From the NCBI RefSeq assembly GCF_022695595.1, contig NZ_CP074380.1:6662501-6726500 (forward strand): a DNA stretch of 64,000 bases, read 5' to 3'. Each line of letters begins with the position of its first letter. Positions within the stretch are counted from its first letter, which is position 1. Source of the stretch: Streptomyces sp. MST-110588 (GTDB taxonomy: Bacteria; Actinomycetota; Actinomycetes; Streptomycetales; Streptomycetaceae). The notes beneath the pieces are model-generated. The model searched no databases, was not told where the DNA came from, and saw only the letters and a list, made by a program, of their open reading frames with translations. Both the position numbers and the translations under genes were made by a program. Shown piece after piece: positions 28,924 to 37,877 of the stretch.

Positions 28924-29779
28924 ATGAACATGCAGCGCATGAACATGACGAAAGCAGTGCCGGGCGCCGGGCGTTCGGCGGCGCGCCGGGCCGCGGACAG
29001 CCCCGCCGTGGAGGCCGCCGCGCGGGCCGGCTTCGCGGCCCGGGGCGTGATCTATCTCCTCGTGGGCGTCCTGGCGCTGCGCATCGCCTTCGGCGGCTCC
29101 GGCGAACAGGCCGACCGGGGCGGGGCGCTGGCGGAGCTCTCCGGGAAGCCGTTCGGCACCGCCCTGATATGGGCCCTGGGGACCGGTCTGGCCGGGATGG
29201 CCCTGTGGCGGCTCTCGGAGGCCGTGGTGGGCGCGGCCGGCCCCGACGGTCACAAGGCCCGTAAGCGGCTGCTGTCGGCGGGGCGCTTCGTCTTCTACGC
29301 CGTGGTCTGCTTCTCCGTACTGTCCTTCGCCGCGGGGGAGAAAGGCAGTGGCAGCGGGTCCAGCGACCGGCAGTCCCGGGATGTCACGGCCAAGGCCCTG
29401 GACCTGACGGGCGGCCGGTGGGCGGTGGGTGTGGCCGGGGCGGGTATCGCCGTGGCGGGAATCTGGATAGCGGCCCGCGCCGTCCTCCGTACGTTCCGCA
29501 AACACCTCGAACGGGGCGATATGCCACGACGGGTCCGGCAACTCGTCGACGCTCTGGGGTGGTCGGCGGCAGCGCGCGGGCGGGGTGCTGGCGGTGGCCG
29601 GCGTGTTCGTGGTCCGGGCCGCGGTCACGTACGACCCGGGCAGCGCCAAGGGGATGGACGACACGCTCCGTTCGTTCGCCGGCACCCCGGCCGGGCCCTG
29701 GCTGCTGGCGGTGATCGCCCTGGGGCTGGCGCTGTTCGGGCTCTTCTCCTTCGCCATGGCCCGGTGGCGGAAGCTGTGA
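28924..29779 (+). CDS. DUF1206 membrane protein (apparent frameshifts)
   Basis: A six-helix membrane protein of the DUF1206 family, which has three repeats of about 70 residues with helix pairs. Repeat 1 is ARAGFAARGVIYLLVGVLALR, repeat 2 ALSAGRF-like GRFVFYAVVCFSV, and repeat 3 VLAVAGVFVVRAAVTYDPGSAKGMDDTL. Repeat 3 is out of frame with the first two. Adding one base at the G4 run 29556-29559 and one near 29578-29585 restores DALGVVGGSAR...GGVLAVAGVF. ATG at 28924 has GGGAGGG upstream. The function of the family is unknown. Confidence 0.8.
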
Positions 29780-29943
29780 GGACGGTTCGTCCAGGAGGCG
29801 TGAGGGCAGTTCACAAGGGTGCGGAGGGCGGCTCCGGGCATATGAGAGGCCCGCCGTAAGGTGGTCCGGCAAGATCCTGTGGCTTCCGTGGAGGGAGCAC
29901 GGAGGCACGGCGGACCACGGACGGACGAGGAGCGGGGCGCGGC

Positions 29944-30794
29944 ATGGCGGTGGCGGACGGCGGGGGAGCCGGTCGGGAACCCGTACGTGGACGGGTGGGA
30001 AGGGCTGGACGGGCTCGGGGACGCGGACGGATCGCGGTGCTGGTGACGGCGGCCGGGGCGACCCGGGCCGCGTACGAGGCACTCAAGAGGCGGCCACCGG
30101 GCGGCGCCCCGGTATGGGAGCGGAAGAACCACGCGGGCCGCACGGTCGGACTGCACGCGGGACCCGCCACCGCCGCCGGAACGGCGCTGGCCGTGGCCGG
30201 CGCCCCGGGCCTGCCCGCCCGTACGCGCGGCGCGGCGGCACTGGCGGTGCTGGCGGCCGGCGGCTGCGGGGGTACGACGACATCGCGGGCGCCGGTGACC
30301 CGCGGCGCGGCTTCCGGGCGCACCTGTCGGCACTCCGCCAAGGAGAAGTGACCAGCGGCGCGGTGAAGCTGTTCGGCATCGGCGCCGCGGGGCTGGCCGC
30401 CGGCGCCCTGCTCAAGGAACGTCCGCTGGACAAGGTGCTGGCAGGCGTGGTGACGGCGGGATCGGCTCACTTGGTCAACCTGCTGGACGTACGGCCCGGC
30501 CGGGCCGCCGTCGCCGTGCTGGCCATCGGCGCGCCGGGACTGCTGCGCCGTGGTCCGGCGGGCCCGCTGTCCGCCGCCGCCATGGGAGCCGCGGCGGCGG
30601 TCCTCACGGATGACCTCGGCGAGCGCACCATGCTCGGCGACGCGGGCGCGCACGCCCTCGGCGCCGCTCTGGGCCTGGCCGTCGTCGCCGGGAACGGCCG
30701 GGCGGGCCTGGCCGCCCACGCCGCCGCGCTGATCGCGGCGGCGGCCGGCGGCGACCGCGTCAGCCGTGCGGCGGGAGCCGTCGGAGTCGGATAG
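29944..30794 (+). CDS. Divergent MraY/WecA-like membrane glycosylphosphotransferase (apparent frameshift)
   Basis: A hydrophobic protein of about 280 residues that appears to be a remote member of the polyprenyl-phosphate N-acetylhexosamine-1-phosphate transferase superfamily. After correcting the G5 run at 30268-30272, the order of motifs is WERKNHAGRTV, GYDDIAGAGD (the D-D motif), VKLFGIG, NLLDVRPGRA (the N-x-x-D loop) and MLGDAGAHALGAALG (the F-x-G-D-x-G-S loop). All are in the superfamily order. The start is uncertain: ATG 29944 gives a basic leader, GTG 29995 is an alternative. A GT4 glycosyltransferase gene lies downstream, suggesting a lipid-linked glycan step. Confidence 0.65.
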
Positions 30795-31543
30795 GCGGCC
30801 GGAGGAGCGGGGGCCACCTGGCGACCGCTCGGAAGCGGAACGTCCGTCCCGGACGGTCACGGGTGATGCGGGCCGCGCCGAAGCGGTCGGCGGTCTCCGG
30901 CAGATGTTCCACGCCGCGCATCTCGACCACGGTCGTCTCCGGGGCGGCGGTCCGGCTGTATGCACCCATGGTCGGCATCCCGGGAACGCCGTCGAAGCGG
31001 AATCGCCGTCCCCGGCTTCGATGCCCCATCACCCCATCGCCCCACCGTTCGAACGCGTACCCGCCCTGGTCGGCCAAGAAGGTGTGCCATGCGAAGAAAC
31101 AAAGAAATGCGGGCACAGATGTACAGCCGCACAACCGGCGGGATTCGCCATCAGAGTTCCGGGTTCGCCGGACGCCGTGTGAACGAGGGCGGTGAGGCGC
31201 GGCGAAAAGGGCTTCGCGGGCGATGTTGGCGATGTGGGCGTTCTGCTCGGAGTGGGTGATTTGTCGCTCGTGTGGGTGGTCCCGGCGGCGTACGGTCGAG
31301 GCGCGCCATAGGAACAGTCCGCGGGCGGTGCCCGATCGGGGGCGCGGGCTGGCATCCTGGGCTCAGCACGCGCCTCGTGCCGTGCCCGTCGCCACCGTAC
31401 GTACGTCCAAACGTCTGTACGCCCAAGCGTCTGTACGCCCAAGCGTCTGTACGTCCGTGCGTCGGCACCACCGTACGTCCGCACATCGGGCCGCACGCCG
31501 GCCCGCTCACCCAGCCGCCCGACCGACCCGGGAGTTCCGCCAC
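30795..31543. other. 749-bp region without a convincing gene
   Basis: No frame here has a good start, ribosome-binding site and coding composition. Composition is locally lower in GC (for example around 31080-31140). A 16-bp tandem repeat lies at 31412-31459. The promoter of the downstream glycosyltransferase gene should be in the last 150 bp. Confidence 0.5.
31412..31459. repeat. 16-bp tandem repeat, three units
   Basis: Units CGTCTGTACGCCCAAG at 31412-31427 and 31428-31443 are identical, with a third diverged copy at 31444-31459. Further GTACGTC-containing fragments lie on both sides. It lies 85 bp upstream of the glycosyltransferase start and could affect its promoter or simply be neutral. 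Confidence 0.75.
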
Positions 31544-32683
31544 GTGATCAGCACTTCGCCCCCGTCGCACGGAGAGTCCCCGCTGCGTACGGTCCAGGTG
31601 CTGGGCCGCGGCGGCTCGGGCAGCGCCGCGCACGTCCGCTCCCTGGCCGCCGGTCTCGTCGCGCGCGGCGTACGGGTGACGGTCTGCGCACCGTCCGGCG
31701 CCGAGGACGCGTATGACTTCACCGGCGTGGGCGCCCGCTTCGAACGGGTGCCACCGCGCGCCGACCCCGGCAGCGTGGCCTCGCTGCGTACGGCCTGCGG
31801 GGACGCCGACCTGGTGCACGCGCACGGCCTGCGCGCGGGCCTGCGTGCCTCCTTGGCGCTCAAGGGGCCGCGGGGCCGTCGCGTTCCGCTCGTCATCACC
31901 TGGCACACCAAAGTGCACACCGAAGGCACCCGGGCCCGGCTCGTGTGCCTGATGGAGCGGCGGGTGGCGCGGGCCGCGGCGGTCGTGCTGGGGGCCTGTT
32001 CGGACATCGTGGACCGGGCCCGCGAGCGCGGAGCCCGCGACGCGCGCCTGGCCCCCGTGGCGATCCCCGCTCCCAGGGCGCACCGCGCCGAGCCACAGGA
32101 GCCGGACCGCGCACGCCACAAGATCCGCGCGGAACTGGGCGCGGTGGGCCGCCCGTTGCTGCTCGTCGTCGGGCGCCTGGACCGGCATCAGGGGTACGAC
32201 GTCCTCCTGGACGCGGCACGCGCCTGGTGCGCGCTGGACCCGCAGCCGCTGATCGCCGTGGCGGGGGAGGGCGAACTGCGGACCGCCCTGCAACGGCGCA
32301 TCGACGCCGGCAAGCTGCCGGTCCGTCTGCTCGGTCGCCGCGACGACGTACCCGAACTCCTCGGCGCCGCCGACCTGGTGCTGCTCCCCAGCCGCTGGGA
32401 GGCCCGCTCGCTGATCGCCCAGGAAGCGCTGCGTTCGGGAGTGCCGCTGGTCGCCACGGACGTCGGCGGCACCCGCGAACTCGTCGGCGGAGCGGCGGAA
32501 CTGATCCCGTACGGAAATGCCGCCGCGCTGGCCCGCGCGGTCCTGGACCTGCTCGGCGACCCGGCCCGCCGGGACGCACTGGCCGCGGCGGGCCGGGTAC
32601 AGGCGAGGAGCTGGCCGAGCGAGGACGACACGGTGGCGCAGGTGCTCAGCGTCTACGACGAGCTGATGCAGACCCGCCGGTGA
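31544..32683 (+). CDS. Glycosyltransferase family 4
   Basis: A 379-residue GT-B glycosyltransferase. The acceptor-side N-terminus begins RTVQVLGRGGSGSAAHVRSLA with a glycine-rich loop. The C-terminal nucleotide-sugar domain has VVGRLDRHQGYDVLLDA and the E-x7-E signature in EARSLIAQEALRSGVPLVATDVGG. GTG at 31544 has GGGAG 10 bases upstream. It has no membrane anchor. Its neighbour is the MraY/WecA-like gene, so it may extend the same lipid-linked glycan, though 750 bp separate them. Confidence 0.9.
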   Translation: MISTSPPSHGESPLRTVQVLGRGGSGSAAHVRSLAAGLVARGVRVTVCAPSGAEDAYDFTGVGARFERVPPRADPGSVASLRTACGDADLVHAHGLRAGLRASLALKGPRGRRVPLVITWHTKVHTEGTRARLVCLMERRVARAAAVVLGACSDIVDRARERGARDARLAPVAIPAPRAHRAEPQEPDRARHKIRAELGAVGRPLLLVVGRLDRHQGYDVLLDAARAWCALDPQPLIAVAGEGELRTALQRRIDAGKLPVRLLGRRDDVPELLGAADLVLLPSRWEARSLIAQEALRSGVPLVATDVGGTRELVGGAAELIPYGNAAALARAVLDLLGDPARRDALAAAGRVQARSWPSEDDTVAQVLSVYDELMQTRR

Positions 32684-32797
32684 GCGGTGGCGCGGCACGG
32701 GTCGCCGCGGATCGCTCCGGATCGTTCTGGATTGCTCCGAGTCGCTCCGAGTCGCTCCGAGGCGTGGATGTCAGTGGCGTCTGGCAAGGTGCGTCCC

Positions 32798-33105
32798 ATG
32801 GAATCGCGAAGAGTGGTCGAGGCGTTGGGGGACCGGATGCAGGCGCGGGACCGGGAGGGGGCGCCCGGCGGAACACGGCGGACGCCGTCATCGAGTGGCC
32901 GGTCAGCGGCGAACGCATGGCGGGCAGGGAGAACGCCGTCTCCGAGATCGAGGTCCCGCACGAAACCGCCGGGACCTTTCGCGCGGTGTCGTTCTGGACC
33001 GTACGTGACGGACAGATCGTCCGCGGGAGGGAATGCTGGACGGGTCTTGGCGCCGACCCACGCCCAAAGTGGCGGTGCCGCCTTCGTCGAGCCCATACAG
33101 GCGCC
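32798..33105 (+). pseudogene. Decayed SnoaL-like (NTF2-fold) gene
   Basis: Pieces of a SnoaL-like protein appear in three different frames in order: MESRRVVEALGDRMQARDREG (from ATG 32798), DAVIEWPVSGERMAGRENAV and FRAVSFWTVRDGQIVRGRECW in the next frame, and GGAAFVEPI at the end. Segments between them are missing compared with the usual 120-130-residue protein (the metal- or substrate-lining middle part after GRENAV). More than one lesion and internal deletion make this a genuine pseudogene rather than a single sequencing error. Confidence 0.6.
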
Positions 33106-33138
33106 GGCCGGCCGGGGCCGTACCGCTCCGGCGGCGTG

Positions 33139-34827
33139 CTAAGCCCGTTCCGTGTGACGCCGGGCGCGCAAAGCCAGTCGGAGGCCCAGAACTGTCTGTG
33201 GGTCGTCCAGGTCCGTGCCCAGGAGCTGGGCGATCCGGGCCAGACGGTCGTACAGGGTCTGGCGGTTGACGTTCAGGGTGCGCGCCGTCTCGGCCTTGCG
33301 GCCCGCGCTGGCCAGGTACGCCTCCAAGGTGGGCAGCAGCGGCTGGCGCGCGCCGCGGTCGTGTGCCAGCAGGGGGCCGATCGCGCGCTCCACGAACTCC
33401 GCCAGGTCCTGGTGTTCGCGCATCCGCCACAGCAGCAGTTCGATGTCCAGGCGGCGGGCGTCGTGCCAGGGCCGGTCCGGCAGGCCCTGCGCCGCGCACG
33501 CCGCCTCGGCGGCGTGCCGCAGGCCGGGCCCCACCGCCGCCCAGTCACCCGCCGTACCGACGACCACCACCGGCCGCCGCGCGCCGCGGCGGTCGAGCCC
33601 GGCGCGCAGGACACCGGCGTGCAGCGCCTCGGCGACCCGGTCGGCGACGTCCGTACGCGTCCGGCACTCCGGCAGCCCGACGAGTACCGGTACGCGGCCC
33701 TCCACAGGACGTACGCCCAGCAGGACGGGCACTCCCAGCGCCATCAGCTCCTCACGCAGGGTCTGCGCCAGCAGCGCCCAGCCGCCGGGCACCGGCAGCG
33801 CGGACGGCAGCCGCATCACCACAGGGAGGACCGGGCCGGTGCCGGGGCGGAAGCCCAGCAGGCGGGCCTGCCCGGGCGCCTCGGCCGCGGTGATCCGGCC
33901 TTCCGCCAGGTCGGCGAGGAAGTCCCCGCGGCCCCGCGCGGCGAGTGCCTCCTCCTGGCGCGACTGGAGCATGACGACCGCGAGGAGGCCGGCGGCGCGC
34001 TCGGCGGCGATGCGGTGGACGGGGGTGAGCGGGGTGTTGACGGGCAGCAGGACGAGGTGGGCGCGTACGGCGTCGGGGCCGTGACCGCCGCCGGGTACCT
34101 CCACCCGCAGGCCGGCCGCCCGCAGCCCCTCCCACGCCTGGAGCGGGTCGGCGTCCGCCGGGCCGCCGCAGTCCGGGCCCGCGGCGTACAGCGGACTGCC
34201 GTCCGGGGCCTCCAGGCACAGCGGATTGCCGGTGAAGCGGGCCAGCAGCCGGAGCACTTCTGGTGCGCCGCCACCGCGCAGCAGCACGTCCGTACACCGG
34301 CGTACGACGTCGTCGGCGCGGCGCAGCAGGGTGTAGTGACTGTTGACGATCTCGGTGTGGATCTCCTCGGTCACCGCCACGTACGGGACCTCGCGGTGCA
34401 ACTGGATCAGGGGCAGGCCACACGCCCGTGCCGCGTCGACCATCGCCGAGGGCAGTGCTGCGAAACGAGAGCCCAGCTCCACGACGAGAGCGGTGATCTC
34501 GCGGTCCGCGAGGTCACTGATGAAGGCACGCTGTTCGGCGGGGCGGGTGCCCAGGCCCAGACCGGTGGTCAGCAGCAGTTCACCGCCCTTGAGCAGCGAG
34601 GCGATATGGGGGACCTCGCCGGCGTGCACCCAGCGGACGGGGCGGTCGAGCCGGTCCTGCCCGGCCAGCACCTCCGGCAGCCCGCGCCGCAGGGCGGGCA
34701 GCTCCAGCGCACGGCGTACGGTGATCTCCGCAGTATCGGTGACATCCGTGATGTCCGTGGTATGTGCGGTGTGCGCGGTACGTGTGATGTTTGCTGTGTC
34801 CGCTTCGGTGTGTGCTTCCGGCCCCAT
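33139..34827 (-). CDS. PucR-family transcriptional regulator
   Basis: A 562-residue regulator. Residues about 36-160 are a PucR N-terminal ligand-binding domain (TVRRALELPALRRGLPEVLAG...LVVELGSRF), a GGDEF-like middle region follows, and the C-terminus is a PucR helix-turn-helix (LLPTLEAYLASAGRKAETARTLNVNRQTLYDRLARI). Family members control purine or amine catabolism. Residues 5-34 are His/Thr/Asp reiterations. Its target is not evident: no catabolic genes adjoin it. Confidence 0.9.
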   Translation of the reverse strand: MGPEAHTEADTANITRTAHTAHTTDITDVTDTAEITVRRALELPALRRGLPEVLAGQDRLDRPVRWVHAGEVPHIASLLKGGELLLTTGLGLGTRPAEQRAFISDLADREITALVVELGSRFAALPSAMVDAARACGLPLIQLHREVPYVAVTEEIHTEIVNSHYTLLRRADDVVRRCTDVLLRGGGAPEVLRLLARFTGNPLCLEAPDGSPLYAAGPDCGGPADADPLQAWEGLRAAGLRVEVPGGGHGPDAVRAHLVLLPVNTPLTPVHRIAAERAAGLLAVVMLQSRQEEALAARGRGDFLADLAEGRITAAEAPGQARLLGFRPGTGPVLPVVMRLPSALPVPGGWALLAQTLREELMALGVPVLLGVRPVEGRVPVLVGLPECRTRTDVADRVAEALHAGVLRAGLDRRGARRPVVVVGTAGDWAAVGPGLRHAAEAACAAQGLPDRPWHDARRLDIELLLWRMREHQDLAEFVERAIGPLLAHDRGARQPLLPTLEAYLASAGRKAETARTLNVNRQTLYDRLARIAQLLGTDLDDPQTVLGLRLALRARRHTERA

Positions 34828-34936
34828 GGCGTCGCACGCTACCTGTAGTCCGCCGCTCGTGGTCCGCCGGCCGGAGGCGCTGGTTCCGGTTCCTTCGGTG
34901 TACGGGTGCGCCGTGAGGCTCAGCTCTCGCTTCCGG

Positions 34937-36010
34937 TCACGGTCCCGCTTCCGGTCCCGGTCCGGTTTCGCTCCGTGTTCCCGGGTGACCGTGCTGCTCC
35001 CCGCTGTCCGCTCCGCCCTGCTCCGCGCTGTGCCGCCGTACCAGCAGGCTTCCCAGGGACGTACGCCGGTGCAGGACCGCCCGGCCGGCCCGGACCGTGC
35101 TGATCAGACCCGCGCCGCGCAGCGCGGCGGCGTGGGCCGAAGCGGTGGCGTTGCTGACGCCCAGCCGCCGGGCGAGGCCGCTGGTGGTGTGCTCCTGCGC
35201 GAGCAGCAGCAGGATCTCGACGCGGGTCCGGCCGAGCACGGCGGCCAGCGCGCCATCCACGCCGTACGCGTCCTGTCTGCCACCCGTGCCGGTGGCGAGC
35301 GACAGTGGCAGTCCCGGACCGGCCGGGTAGGTCACGGTGAGCGGGCGGCCGGGCAGATGGGAGACGAGCGGGTGGCCGGTCCAGTGGAAAGTGGGCAGCA
35401 ACAGTACGCTCTGGCCGCGTAGTTGGATGTCCCGCTCGCACGGAGCCTGGAGTTCCCAGACGTCCCCGCGCAGTCCGGTGCCCGGTACGAGACCGGTGAG
35501 TGCGGCACCGACGCCGTGCTCGGCCGCCAGCAGGGCGTGGCGGGTGAACTCCCTTTGGTGCAGGTCCTGCACCAAAGGCCACAGGGGGCGCAGCACCGTC
35601 TCGAAGGCCGAGTGCTGGGCGCGGCGCAGGACGTGCCAGGCGCCGGCGTCCCCGTGATGCAGGCGGCGGACCCACGGCGGTGCCGGGGACGGGTGTCCGG
35701 CGTACACCCGCTCGATCTCGGAACGGACCAGGGCCGGGGGCGAAGCCCGTACGGTCTCCAGCCCCTCCTCCAAGGAGTCGCTGAAGACGTCGATGAAGAG
35801 CGGGGCCATCCCGGCGGGGACGAGATCCGCCATCGGCCGGACCGCGCCCGGCAAGGACCGCAGCAGCCGTCGTCTCCAGCGGCCGAAGAGCAGTTCCTCG
35901 TCGCGGAGACACATCTTCATCAGGGCCACGTTCAGTTCCTGCAACGGGGCCGGCCGGGGAGCGAACCGTACCCGGGCGAAGTCGGCGGCCGTGAGATGAA
36001 CCCGGATCAC
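34937..36010 (-). CDS. ArsR-type winged-helix regulator
   Basis: A 357-residue protein with a C-terminal ArsR-like winged helix at about residues 255-330 (AVLGRTRVEILLLLAQEHTTSGLARRLGVSNATASAHAAALRGAGL). A long N-terminal domain begins IRVHLTAADFARVRFAPRPAPLQELNVALMKM, the arrangement of a common Streptomyces regulator family of unknown ligand. GTG at 36010 has GGGGAGAG five to eight bases upstream; the longer frame to 36208 adds basic low-complexity sequence. It is divergent from the esterase gene and may regulate it. Confidence 0.88.
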   Translation of the reverse strand: MIRVHLTAADFARVRFAPRPAPLQELNVALMKMCLRDEELLFGRWRRRLLRSLPGAVRPMADLVPAGMAPLFIDVFSDSLEEGLETVRASPPALVRSEIERVYAGHPSPAPPWVRRLHHGDAGAWHVLRRAQHSAFETVLRPLWPLVQDLHQREFTRHALLAAEHGVGAALTGLVPGTGLRGDVWELQAPCERDIQLRGQSVLLLPTFHWTGHPLVSHLPGRPLTVTYPAGPGLPLSLATGTGGRQDAYGVDGALAAVLGRTRVEILLLLAQEHTTSGLARRLGVSNATASAHAAALRGAGLISTVRAGRAVLHRRTSLGSLLVRRHSAEQGGADSGEQHGHPGTRSETGPGPEAGP

Positions 36011-36275
36011 TGCTCTCCCCGCCCTCCCTGCCTTTCCCGCTCTCCCTGCTGTTCCTGCTCTTCTGTTTGCGCCGCGCCATCGTTTCGGGCAGGGCCTGAA
36101 GGATCGCCCGTACTTCGCGCCCGGGGCAGCATTCCCGTCGTACCACTGCCGTGCCACCCGAAAACGTAACTCGAAGCAGCACGGGACGACATCGGACACA
36201 GGCATCAAGCATCAGACATCGACAACAGTCATCAAACGACAGACATCGGTACGTGTGTACCCGAGGGGAGCAGTC

Positions 36276-37610
36276 ATGCCTGGTGAGAAGTACGACGCGG
36301 AGGATCGTACGGAGGCAGGTGGAGTGAGCCGGCGGTGCGTCGCCGGGTCGGCCGTGCTGGCTGCCGGGCTGTTGATCGCGGGAGGCGGCGGCGCGAGAGC
36401 CGCGGGTGTCACCGGCGCCACCCGTGCGACCGGTGCCGCGCGGGCACGGCCGGCGGGCGGCATCGTCCTGCGGCTCCCGGCGCCGACCGGACCGCACCGG
36501 GTCGGGATCACCACGCTGCATCTGGTCGACCGGCACCGGAACGACCCGTGGAACGCCGGGATCTCCGTACGGGAAATGATGATCACGATCTTCTATCCGG
36601 CCTGTGACGTCCGCGGCCGTCCGCTCGCGCCGCAGATGAGCGAGGGCGCGGCGGCAGCGTTCGAGAAGATCGACCCCGTTCATGTGCACCGGGAGCTGCC
36701 GAAGAGTGGTGTGCGATGGGGAGCCACCAGCACCCACGCGTACGTGGACGCGCCCGCGCAGGCCGTACGGCGACCGGTGCTGCTCTACAGTCCGGGCGGC
36801 GGCGATTCGCGCACCCTGGGCACCGGCGTCGCGGAAGAGCTGGCGAGCCGGGGCTGTGTGGTGGTGACCATGGACCATCCCGGTGAGACCACCGAGGTCG
36901 AGTTCCCGCGCCCGACGGCACAGCGGGCCAAGGTCCGTACGTTTGAGCTGCCGGGAAACCCGCAGACGGACGCGGGGGTCTTCCGCACCATGATCGACAC
37001 CCGGCTCGCGGACACCCGGTTCGTACTGGACCGGCTGGAGGACCTCGCGGCCGGGCGGAACCCGGACGCCGACGGAAGCACCTTGCCCCAGGACCTCGGC
37101 CGCGCGCTGGACCTGCGGCGGGTGGGTATCTACGGACACTCGGCCGGCGGGACCACCGCCGCCGAAGCGATGTACGAGGACCGCCGTATCGGTGCGGCGG
37201 TCGACCTGGAAGGCTACTTGGATCACCCGGCGACGGTGCCCGGCCGACCGGGGGAACTGTTCCCGGTGGCCAGGTACGGCGTGGACCGGCCGCTGCTCCT
37301 GGTGGGCACCGACGGCTTCCGCGACGAACGGTTCGACCGGTCCTGGTCGGCCATGCTCGCCCACCCGGGCGGGCGCACCCGGCGGCGCATGATCGATGAC
37401 GCCACTCATTGGGTGTTCACCGACTACGCGGCCATGGCGCCACAGTTGCAGGCCGCCGGGCTGATGACCGCTGACGGCCGGCGGAAGCTGGTCGGCGCGA
37501 TCGACCCGGCCCGGTCGGTGCCGGCGGTGCGCCGCTGCGTGACGTCGTTCTTCGCCCGTCAACTGCCGCGCCGCGGAACCTGGCGGGGCCAGTGGGATCG
37601 GCGGGGCTGA
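36276..37610 (+). CDS. Secreted alpha/beta hydrolase (PAF-acetylhydrolase-like)
   Basis: A 444-residue exported esterase or lipase. The N-terminus has a signal peptide (SRRCVAGSAVLAAGLLIAGGGGARAAG). The nucleophile elbow GHSAGG places Ser at residue 289. Oxyanion-side PVLLYSPGGGDSRT and MDHPGETTEVEFP resemble the platelet-activating-factor acetylhydrolase family; the catalytic His is probably in IDDATHWVF. ATG at 36276 has GGGGAG upstream. The substrate is not determinable. It is divergent from the ArsR-type regulator with a 265-bp spacer rich in short CATC-containing repeats. Confidence 0.88.
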   Translation: MPGEKYDAEDRTEAGGVSRRCVAGSAVLAAGLLIAGGGGARAAGVTGATRATGAARARPAGGIVLRLPAPTGPHRVGITTLHLVDRHRNDPWNAGISVREMMITIFYPACDVRGRPLAPQMSEGAAAAFEKIDPVHVHRELPKSGVRWGATSTHAYVDAPAQAVRRPVLLYSPGGGDSRTLGTGVAEELASRGCVVVTMDHPGETTEVEFPRPTAQRAKVRTFELPGNPQTDAGVFRTMIDTRLADTRFVLDRLEDLAAGRNPDADGSTLPQDLGRALDLRRVGIYGHSAGGTTAAEAMYEDRRIGAAVDLEGYLDHPATVPGRPGELFPVARYGVDRPLLLVGTDGFRDERFDRSWSAMLAHPGGRTRRRMIDDATHWVFTDYAAMAPQLQAAGLMTADGRRKLVGAIDPARSVPAVRRCVTSFFARQLPRRGTWRGQWDRRG

Positions 37611-37658
37611 CGGGACCTGGACGCGCTCGGCCAGGGGGAGCAGGGCCGGTGTGGCGGC

Positions 37659-37825
37659 TAGGGCGTTTCTGATGGATCTCCGTGGAAGACGGAGCGGTGT
37701 TCGGTGCGTGCGCTCGGTGTGCGGTGTGAAGGGTCATGTGGCGGAGCCACCTGTCCCTTTGCGCCGTGCGGCGAGGGTGCGTGCCGGGCGTCGCGAGGCC
37801 GCGGAGATCCATCAGAAGCGCCCTA
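37659..37825. mobile_element. TA-flanked inverted-repeat element (MITE-like)
   Basis: A 167-bp segment bounded by 27-bp inverted repeats: TAGGGCGTTTCTGATGGATC at the left (37659-37685) and its complement at the right (37799-37825), 25 of 27 matching. The outermost bases are TA on each side, as left by IS630/Tc1-type transposition. The inside holds no transposase and contains a smaller nested hairpin (GTGGC-GGA-GCCAC near 37739). It sits between the esterase and LacI genes, 48 bp after the former. Confidence 0.7.
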
Positions 37826-37877
37826 AGGGCGGTTCCGGCGAGCCAGTCGTCCAGTCTCGGCTGCCACGCCGAGCAGG

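Noticed and set aside
30760..31134. Minus-strand frame of about 124 codons in the empty region after the MraY-like gene
   Set aside because: It overlaps the end of the MraY-like gene, has no ribosome-binding site and matches no family I recognise.
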